Shown: positions 55,001-64,000 of the stretch, piece after piece
Numbering within the stretch: position 1 is the first letter of the stretch
Layout: each line of letters starts with the position of its first letter
Source of the DNA: Rhizaria sp. SCN 62-66
Taxonomy: Eukaryota > Rhizaria, unplaced
Assembly: GCA_001724265.1 (NCBI GenBank)
Contig: MEDY01000131.1
Location: forward strand, 1-64,000
Length of the DNA: 64,000 bases
Direction of reading: 5' to 3'
Translations under genes and position numbers: made by a program
The notes under the pieces: generated by a model
What the model was told of the DNA's origin: nothing
The model's database searches: none
Seen by the model: the letters and a program-made list of their open reading frames with translations, nothing else

Positions 55001-58000
55001 ATGTCTTCTCCAAGCCTGACTCCAAGTCATGCTGCGGCACCGGCAGCACATGTTGTCTCGTCGCCAGACGACGTGAACAGCAAGCTCTTGTCCACCGGGC
55101 CATGTGCGCTTATTGCAACTGCTCCTCTTCAGCGTCCTCATAGTTTGACGCTCCGCGCTTCGTCAACTGGCTCCAACGGCAGCTCCGGCTGCTCAAGCTC
55201 TGGCTCTCATGCCAGCTCTAACCACAACAACAGCTCAAGCACATCAATCTCGGTTACAATCTTGCAGCGCACTAGCCCGCTCATGTGTCCACCAGCGAGC
55301 GCGCCACACACCCTACATCATCCGACAACACGCCTCTTCGCAGCCGTCCCTCCAGCCACCGTCCCAGCCGCTCCCACAGTTCAGGCGTTCTCTTTCCCGA
55401 CGCCAAACAACAGCTCGACCGGCGTGGGCAACAGTTCGTCGTCAACACATGGCAACCACGCGGCGCCTGAGCGTTCCCGCGCTCCTGCCAGGCTCGCGAC
55501 GCCGCTGGACACGGATCTGTGCAGCGACGCTGTTTCTGACTACGGCAACAAAAACCGAGGCGATGATGTTACAGCCATAACTGAAGCCACAACTGCAGAG
55601 CCGACGCTAGCGCGCGAGTCCGTGCTTCTGACAGACACAGCGCATGTACGTGAGGCTGCGCTGCGCGAGCGCGCTGTTCGCGAGGCTGCGCTACTACAGC
55701 AACAGCAACTGCAGTTGCAACAGCGACAGCAGCAAGCTCATGACCAGCCTCAGCCAGCGGCCGCACTGCCGCAAGAGCCGATGTCGCAACAGCTTCTGTC
55801 CGCACAGCAGCAGCAAGACACCGCGGCGTTGCGTGAGGTCGCATTGCTGCAAGAGACAGCACTGTTACGAGAGTCAGAATCGCCGCACACGCGTGATATC
55901 ATCACAGAGCCGGTGTTACTGCGTGAGCCAGTCTTGCCCCACCATGCAACGCAAAACCCTCAAGTGGCAATGACGCAGCCGCATGGGACGGCGCCGCTGC
56001 GGTCGGTTGCAGCGTCGCCAATATACCGCGCGTTTGACGTCCCCAGTCGCGCGAGCTCGCACTCGCACGCGCACTCACGCGTAAACTCGCACGCGCATCC
56101 TCATAGTGCGCATGCTGGTACTCAGCAGCATGTGAACTCTTTGCAGGTGCACAACGCCAACGCTGGCCTGGAGCACAGTCGTCATAAGAACGTCACGCCC
56201 AACAATCTCGGCGGAAGCATCTCGGTTGCCGCGGCGCCGACAGCAGCGCCATGCTCTGTGTGCAAGAAGCCGTCTGTTGCGTCGTCGCTGCCGTTGTCAC
56301 CGCATTACATCTCAACCGCGCCAGGGCTAACTTCGACAACACGTCCTCCCATTTCGCCGCAACTAATGCGTCAGCCGTTGTTGGGAATTAGTTCTCGGTC
56401 GCCTTGCTGTGGCCGTCCTCATTACGTCCACAGCGCGAGCGTAAAGGCGGGCCTCCACGTTAACACAAACGTTAACAGCGACATTGCATCAAACGTCAAC
56501 ACTATGTCAAGTACACACAGCTCAGATGCAACCACCCATGTGTGCGTCAACACAGCCAAAGAGCGGCGTACTGGCACAAGTACCACGGCGATTCCGACCA
56601 CTGAGCGTGGCAGCAGCACTGAGCACTCAACGGTATCAGAGCGCGCAGCTCTGGCGCGCCGCACCAGTAGCGGCGCCAGCTTCAGCAGCGGCAGTATTCG
56701 GTCGCCGGCTGACATATCAGTAGCGCCAGCTTTGGGAACGGCAACGCCGACGACAGGCACACCGTCCGAGATCTCTGCGTTGCGCGTGTTTGTGCCCGTG
56801 TCGACGTCGTTTTCCGGCGCTGGCTTGCTGTCATCTGCGCGGTCACAGCGGTCGCTGGCTTCTACGAAGCCCGAGTCGCCGCTGCTGTTTGTGTCACCGC
56901 ACCAGTCTGAGACACCGGCGACAAGCACTGGTCTTGGTGCTTTGTCACAATCGCCGAGCACGGGGACAGTGGGAGGTGAGAGGCCTGGACAGCTGCGCAC
57001 ACACAGTCTTAACTTTGGCCCTGATCACGACACCATTGAAGAGATCGGTGAAATTGAGGCTATCACCACTGATGACGGTGATGAAGATGATGGTCATATC
57101 AGCGCGTTTCCTTTCACAACGACATCGTCTCCTGCTAAGGCTACCGTCTTTACAGCGGTAGCCACAGATGCGAATGAGACGCGTGCAAGTGCAGCGCATG
57201 AACTTGGTAACGTCGCAAACAAGGCTGAGGCAGCTGCACTGGCGGCGCGCACACATCTTGCAATGACTGTAGCAAGGGAAATTAACACCGCACTTGAGAA
57301 AGAATTGGCGAAGCCGAGTCCGCCTCGAGGCTATTCGCACGGTCACCAAAGCTACACGCACGCACAAACTCACAGTCACCACCTGCATTATGTACACAGT
57401 CAGAATCAGAGTCATGCCAAGGTTCACGGCCACCACGGTCATGGATACAGCCACGGTTATCATGATGGGGTGCATCACAAGGCTGAGCAGGATCATGGGC
57501 AGCATGACAGTGTTTTTGAGAAGGAACGCAGCTTTAGTAGCAACTGCAGCCCTCACAGCCGCCATGGAGACGAGCACGCCCACCATGTTCACCATCACCA
57601 TCGCAGTAGCAGCAAAGACAAAGGCACATCGCCTCAAAGCGAGCATACGCCGCACTCAATAAACTCGCGCGTTGACGTTCATTTGAAGTCAAAATCCGAG
57701 TCCCCGTTACAACCGCAGTCGCACTCAGCGATGCAGTCGCAGGCGCAGTCTCAGCCGCCTGCGGTTACGCTCTTCTTTCCAACCGCCAAATCTCCAGCTG
57801 CTCCAACTGCTCCGCGGCTGCGGCCAAAGCTTGCGCCCCTGCGCATTGCACAGTCGAGTGAAATTATCTTCGCAACCGCGCTGCCGACACCGAGTGCGCG
57901 GGTGCCTTGTGCAGGCTTGCCAACGAGCAAGGGTGGTGGCGCTTTTGCGTTTCCAATCCCCGCTGCCAGCGCAAGCAGCAGCACTGCAAACGCATCAACA

Positions 58001-61000
58001 GTAGCGAACGCATCTCCGGGAGTTAACGCGCAAACAACGACTTCCGCTAGCTTAGCTCTACTGCCGCCAACATCAAGGCGCCCCGCGCCGCTTGCATTGC
58101 CAACTGCACCGGTAGCTGTTGCCGTCCCTATGACGGCCGTCGCGCGCGCAACTCCAGCGCCGCTGCAGCCGCGGCCAACGCCACTTATGACGCCGCAGCA
58201 CCTCCGCATAGGTCCGCCGCATAAGCTGTTAACGCGTGATGCTGTGACTGGGGCGATAACTCCACAAACTAAGTGCAAGACCGGAAAACAGGGTGTGTTT
58301 GCGTTTCCCGATCCCGGCGCTGCTGCAGCGCCGCTGTTGTTAGTGCAAGTGCGTCCGTCGCCGCGGGGTCAGTAGTCGAGTATAGCTGAAGCAAGCAAGC
58401 TGCAGGTTTGTCTTCAACGGCGCGAGACAAAGCGCGGCAGCAACAGCGCAGCTATCGACATCGCAGGTGCGTCAACGACAGCCAGTGCAGCGACGATGTG
58501 TGCGGTAGTGACAGCTCCACTTCGCGGCGACTGCGCGCGTGTTCGGCTTAAAGCAGCTGCAACAGAACGTGCGTTTTTAAGCTCCAAAAACAACGCAAAT
58601 ATTATTGCACGCGCCGCTAAGACTGGTGAATCAGTGCACGCATCGGGGGAAGGCAAATACGACGACGATGTCTGCGCTGTTAACACTTGTCCTGACACAC
58701 CCGTATCGCAAAGCAAGGTAGACATGACTCACATGAAGGGTTTCGGTGCGGCACCCGCATTGTCACCCCGGCTCTGTGCATGCGTTTGCTCGTGTGCTAA
58801 GTCTGCAAAGCACGCGCCGGGCTACGGGCGCGTGCTTCGCGTGGAAACTGCGCGCGCGCTCCTGCACGAGTACGTGTTTGTTTCTTCGTCGCAGAACGTG
58901 ACTGTAAGGCCTGATCAAGGCGACGTTTATTTGCGTCCTCGCAATGCGCTACAGTTAACGCAACGCAAGGAACTATCGTTGGTTGCTGATGTGGCGGCGA
59001 CGTTAGCACAGACTGATGACCTATATCATGCACGTGTTACAAACACTGTCTCATCAGTCGCGATTGAAATTGAAGTTATGGATACCATGCGTGATAAAGG
59101 CTACTTTCCCGAAACTGAGAGCAACGACAGTAGCAGTAACAACGTGGGCAACGGCGCCGAGTTAATAGCGTCATGCACTGTTAAGGGTCGGCAAAGCAGA
59201 AAGTTTGGTTTCGACCCATCGCCACCCACATCTCTGCGTCAAGCCGTCTGCACCCCCGGCGCGGCAATGATCATGGACCGCGGTGTGCAATACGGATTAG
59301 GACACCGCCTTAACAACCCCGCGCGGCGCGGTGGTCGTCGCATCTCACCGTCACACGCTGACCTTGCGCGGCGTTTGCGCGAAGGCCATGGCAAGCTGTA
59401 CGACGATGAAGGCGACATCCCGGAGGAAGATGAGGACGGGATCGACGGCAACGGGGCTGAAGGCGGAATCGAGCTGCTTTCGCTCTCGTTGTCTGGCGAC
59501 GGAGACGTAACTGCAACAGTCAGCGTGACAAGCAGTGGCGTTTCTTACAGCAGCTCGGTCACAGCTTCAGGCACCATAAATGAAACAAGCAGCACGCCGA
59601 TCACTGTGCACAGCGACGACTCATGCAGTGTTAATCCTAGCTGCAGTCGTAGCTCCGAGAGCCGCTGTTGCTCAAGGTCCAAGGGCAGCAAAACCCGGAG
59701 CCCTGATAAGCAAAGCCAAAAGCGCGATCGTGCTCAGCACCGCAAACAGCACGCATGGCCTGCTTTTGGCTCGCCTCCGCCTCACAGCGAGCTAAACATT
59801 AATGACAATGCAGTTGACACCGAAGACCTTGATAGCAGCCATGGCGACTCGCTTGATAATGCTGTTAATGATAATGCGCGCACATCACCGCAGCCTCTTG
59901 GTAACGTTAAAAGCACAAGCGCAAGGTCATCAAACCGCGCAACGCAACGCGGTTACAGTGGCCCTTACGCTCCGCCTCAAGGCCGGGAAGTTGCTCCAAA
60001 GCACTTCTTTGGTCCTGCACTCGACTTATCCACGCTGCGCAGCAAAGGTGCACGCAGTGTCGCTGGTGGTTCTGTTGCTACAAGCAGAAGTGTGTCACTA
60101 GAGCGCAACAAAAGCGACCCAATTAACAACTCGCTCAAGATCAAGAGCAATGCCGACTCAGAACTTGCGACAACAGCGCGCGTTGTCAGCCCGTTTTGTA
60201 CGTTGCAGTCACCGCTTTCAGCGTTTCATTCACGCGCACTACGTGGAACAATCTCGGACACAAGTACTACGACCGCAGCAACGGTTGAAGCAGATCATGG
60301 GGAGAGCACGTCAACGCACGATGGTGAGCGCACTGGCTCACAGAGCGGTCAGCACAAAAACGGCTATAAATCGAGTCGAGGCACTTACGATCGTTCGATC
60401 TCTGTTGCTGGGGACACTAGTGTTGCCGGCAGCGTGACTGGGGCCGGACACTATGAGAGTGCTAGTTCCATCGACAACGGCCCCGGTGGCAGCAACTACA
60501 AAGGCAGCCGCACAGAAAGTATTTGTCAAGGTACTGCATCGCGGATTACAGCTAGCTCCAAGTCTGTTCGTCCTCTTCGTTCAGCTCTCGCGGCCACATG
60601 GACTGTGGCACGCGTCAACGACGGCTGCATGGATATGCTTACTGTTGCGCCCGCTAGCGCTGCGCTCACTCCAGCGTGTCTTCCGTTTCACATTCACTCA
60701 TTACCACACACCGCCAACGTTGATAGAGCGGTCATTGGTGAAGCGTCACAACAGACACCGCTGTTGCAATGCGCAACTCTTCAGCAGCGACCACTGTTGG
60801 CGGCATCATTGCGCCGCGGCGAACCGTGGGTTATGGAAGACACGTTTCTCGCGCGGCCCACTCTGGGACCAACGCAACCGGATGAGGCTGTGCTCGTAAT
60901 TTGTGACGGCCACGGCGAGTGGGGCCGTGCTGTTGCTGAAGTTGCCGGGATGGAACTTGTGGCACATGCTGCTGTGGAAGTTGCAATTCCTACGTTTATG

Positions 61001-64000
61001 GGATCACCAGCGCATAGCGTCTCTGCAATTAAGAGTGCGCGATTGCAGTCACCTGATCCTATAAAACAATCATTGTCCAGCAAGCATTTGAGTACATCTC
61101 AGCCTTTTAAACGCCCACCGCATTTGCGCAAGGTTACTGCAAAGAGTGTTGGTGCCAAGAAAGCGTTTTTTCCGACTACTCAAAGTGCAACACACATTAG
61201 AGAAGCAACAATGTCAATGCTTCCATTAGATGTGCACCGTGAGTCGCCTATTGCTGAAACAGCAATTGCTGTTGTCCCGCCAATCACGGTAATTGCATCC
61301 GCACCAGCACAAGAACATACGGCACACAGTGCAATGAACGCGGCCAATACAGCAGCAACGGCTATTGCTGCGGCTACAGCTGCAGTAGCGTCATCGTACA
61401 ACGTTGTTGTTGCGTCCGCGCACGCAGCTGCTGCTGCACGGATTGCGACAATTGCTGCTGCAGCTGCGGAAGCTGGGAATGAAACACCACTAACTGTTGT
61501 TGACCTTGGCAGTGACTTTGCGGGCGATTCCAACACAGGTCTTCAGAGTGAAATGTTGCCATCAGCACTGACTGACCGCAAATCCTTCCGCCATTACGCT
61601 GCGTTGCAGCAGCGTTCATTGCCGCCTGCCTTAGCACAAAGTGACGGCGACTCAGTCCACAGCTGTGACCGTGACATCAGCTCCGGTGATGAAGAGGACG
61701 CTGACGCACAAGACAACGGCAACAGCAGCAGCGTGTCTGACAGTGCTCTTGGTGTTGCTGTTGTAGAGCCTAGCCCGACGTCAGTCGTTACAACGCACGA
61801 TCTGCGTGTGCGCGCAGAGCAAAGTCGGCTAAATGTCAATCTGGATTCTTGTAACAATGACGATGGCGCTAACAGCACTGAAGAAGAAGCAGATATTAGC
61901 GGTCATGTCTTACCTCGTTCCGCGTCTTGGGAGTTTACTGGATATGAAACCGCGCCACTTTGGCACAAATTGAGCACGCCGCCACCTATGCTGTTTCAGC
62001 AACCTGCTCCGACTGCTGGTCACATTCCGGTGGCCGTAGTGACGGTGCATCGGTTACGCGATGTGCCCACAGTACCCACCGCATGCGCCGCGCTTCAAGA
62101 CGCGTGGATTCCCGCGCCGCGTGTTCATGAGAATAATGCAGTTGCACTCAACACTACAACAAGCCCAGCTACATTTTCAGGTGATCAAGACTTAGGATTC
62201 GCAACGCAACTTGAAGAAAACAACAGCGGCGAATGTGACAGTGGCCCCGCAACCGCGACACTCGCGAGTTCCGCATCTGTTCGAGAAAGCTCGTTGCCGA
62301 AATCGAATGATAGCAAAGATGGTTGTGTTGCGCGGACGACACAGTCACTCACGGTACAGCCTGCTTCATTGCAAAGCGACAGAACTGAACAGTCGACCGC
62401 TGGAGGTAGTAGTTCAGCTGGGCAGATTCGCGGCAAAACACGCTCCGATACTGGCACGCGTCCTATAATTGCAGCGCCACGCTACACCAGTGTTACAGAA
62501 GAGTCAGCAGTGACACGCAATAGTGCCACTGAGAGTGATGGCACTGCAAGCAGTGACGTGGCCTTTACTCGTGCGCGGAGCCAGAGTAGCAGTCTTACAA
62601 AGAGCACATTTGCACCGCCGCAGTTGTTTGTCGCAAAATCTAATGGTGGTGACAGCAAGAGCAGTCGAAGTCGTAGCGCAATCGAGTCAGCGTTAAACAC
62701 GACAGTCGGCACACAACATCAGAGCTGGCTTACAATCCATCCTGCGCAGTCTCCGGCGCGCGCAAGCCTCACCGTCCCGCGGTCGCCGTCGCTGACAACG
62801 ATGGAGTCCGCGCTGTCTGCCTCAAGCGTACCCAACCCTACTATCGGTGCGCTTACTGTAACAGAAACTGGCGCGCAAGAAAGCCTCGGTCTGTGGGGAC
62901 AGGTGCAAGCTGACTTGGAGTCCTGCGGCCGGAGTGCTGTGATTAAAGCATGCAAGGCGACGCCATACTACGGTGCACCGACTGCTCTTGCGATTTTAGC
63001 AAATAAGTTGCCTCTGAACACTACCATAGCTTCTCGGCGCAAGCATACCTCCCAGCAGCCCGCTGCCTCTACTGCGGGACTGTCTCCGGTTGTTTCTGGT
63101 GCAGTTGACTATGCGCAGTCAGATACATCGCGGCTTACTAGTGCAACAGAGCTCGGTGGACACACCGTTATCGTGCCCGTACACGAGTCTCCTGCACTTT
63201 TGGCAGACCGCTGGGCTGCGGACGCCGCAATGCATGCCGTCCTTACAGGGGCATTTGCGCAAGCGCAAGCGCGTTGTATTGGGGTTTTGTCCAAGTCAGA
63301 GTATAACTACCACTATCCGGCGGTCGTTGCTCGGGCTCCCGATGGCACTACGGTCGCAGGCAAGCTGTCACAGCGTGCAACAACGGACACTAAGACAGTG
63401 GTTAAAGGCGGTGCGGCAGCGCTTGTCGTGCGCGTCAGTGGTCGCCTGCGCCGTGTGTGGGCGGCGAGCACTGGCGACTGCAAGGCCATTTTGTTTCATA
63501 TGCCGCAAATAATTTCAAAGTTCGCCAACGGCGGCTATGGCGCTTCAAGTAACATTAAAGTGGCCACTGCGCCGAGCATTGTCCCTGGAGTAACTCACGA
63601 TGACTTAGCCCTTGAGCCTAGCCTTGTCTCTAACTCTGCAAAGACAGCCGCGCACGCGCGCCTACAAGCGTCTCCCCGCGGGCCGCCACCAGCGCAGACG
63701 CCGCGCGTTGTCACAACGCCATCTGCTCGCGGTGGCAACGCAGCCTTCTCGTTTGCTGCCCGCCCGCCCCTCTCTCCTGCACACGTGTCACCACGGTTTC
63801 GTGGTAGTGCAACAGGAGCTGCACAGCCAGTGGCGTGCACAGCAACAACTTGCTGTTTAACAGCTTGCACAGGTCTCTCCCCGGCGTGCGTCACCGTTCG
63901 CGCCACAGTTACAGCGACACCGCTCACGCTTGAGCACCATCCGCAGCGCGCAGACGAGGCCGCGCGCTTGCTCGCAACGCAAGTGCCCGTGTTACCAGTG
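55001..64000 (+). CDS. Giant PP2C-type (PPM) phosphatase gene, 3' partial, with in-frame TAG
   Basis: From the ATG at 55001 the frame runs to the right edge (3000 codons) with one TAG at 58373-58375 and no other stop. PP2C motifs come late: WVMEDTFL near residue 1945, VICDGHGEWG at about 1966-1975 (metal-binding Asp and Gly), KGGAAALVV near 2805, WAASTGDCKAILF at 2820-2832 (the family's VGDSRA-like strand) and PGVTHDDLAL near 2863. About 830 residues of Ala/Ser-rich and acidic sequence separate the DGHG and GD motifs, far more than in a normal PP2C. The first 1100 residues are low complexity, with Gln runs, LLRE-type repeats and a His-rich segment. PP2C enzymes are Mn/Mg-dependent Ser/Thr phosphatases. 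Codon third positions are visibly less GC-rich than in neighbours. If TAG were a stop, a separate gene could start at ATG 58493 or later, but no AT-rich spacer separates the halves. Confidence 0.75.
57330..57615 (+). repeat. Histidine-rich coding segment
   Basis: In the PP2C gene, residues about 777-871 contain dozens of His, often as GHxxxH, HSHH or SHGYH patterns and ending in a short His run (VHHHHRSS). This is a degenerate low-complexity repeat that could bind metal ions. Confidence 0.7.
58373..58375 (+). other. In-frame TAG codon in the PP2C gene
   Basis: The frame reads RPSPRGQ before it and SSIAEASKLQVCLQRRETKR after it, then stays open for about 1875 codons to the window edge. The PP2C catalytic motifs are in this downstream part. 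Confidence 0.7.

Noticed and set aside
54829-55143. + strand open frame overlapping the PP2C start
   Set aside because: It begins in AT-rich spacer and runs in a different frame from the gene, with no recognisable content.
58376-58494. Short intergenic gap between two separate genes at the TAG in the PP2C gene
   Set aside because: The stretch is coding-like in composition and lacks the AT-rich character of every other spacer, all of which are longer than 250 bp.
1-64000. Transposons, CRISPR arrays, prokaryotic operons or viral genes
   Set aside because: No transposase, integrase, terminal repeats, spaced repeats or viral hallmark proteins were seen.

Overview
The window is nuclear DNA from a unicellular eukaryote. 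It carries long GC-rich protein-coding genes rich in Ala, Gln, Asn and Ser homopolymers, separated by clearly more AT-rich spacers. Fourteen short introns (110-189 bp) can be placed by joining reading frames, and eukaryote-only families are present: ESCRT-III Snf7, the U5 snRNP GTPase Snu114, a SWIRM/amine-oxidase LSD1 relative, a PIP kinase, and CAP-Gly, RCC1, FHA and PH domains. I cannot name the lineage from sequence alone.

Layout. 2-403 (+) is the 3' end of a helical-repeat protein. 1091-1429 (-) is an orphan BAR-like fragment. 1537-2301 (-) is Snf7/CHMP4. 2963-7828 (+) is an NFKBIL1-family protein. 8091-10540 (-) is a multi-pass membrane protein. 11063-20740 (-) is a giant LSD1-like amine oxidase. 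21545-22842 (+) is a mitochondrial NnrU-family membrane protein. 23110-27368 (-) is a CAP-Gly/RCC1 fusion. 27899-32437 (+) is a transmembrane PIP kinase. 33226-38390 (-) is a cytochrome b5-domain protein. 39066-42581 (-) is Snu114/EFTUD2. 42858-53661 (-) is a PH/RGS-like/FHA protein. 55001-64000 (+, open at the right edge) is a giant PP2C-type phosphatase gene.

The most notable signal is that TAG seems not to be a stop codon here. Three genes have one or two in-frame TAGs after which the same frame stays open. One TAG sits inside a CAG run (5 Gln codons, TAG, 10 Gln codons). One lies upstream of PP2C catalytic motifs in the same frame. One is followed by 81 more codons and then TAA. Wherever the end of a gene is clear, it uses TAA or TGA. 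The simplest reading is a nuclear code with UAG as a sense codon, probably Gln, and UAA and UGA as stops.

A second signal is the 5' splice site. Thirteen of 14 introns begin GTAC, mostly GTACG, instead of GTAAG or GTATG, which predicts a matching change in U1 snRNA. Several proteins also have unusual domain combinations: CAP-Gly with RCC1, PH with RGS-like and FHA, a beta-trefoil-like region with two membrane spans and a PIP kinase, and split SWIRM and PP2C domains. The genes look like an ordinary run of unrelated housekeeping and signalling genes. I see no operon, mobile element, CRISPR array or recognisable RNA gene.
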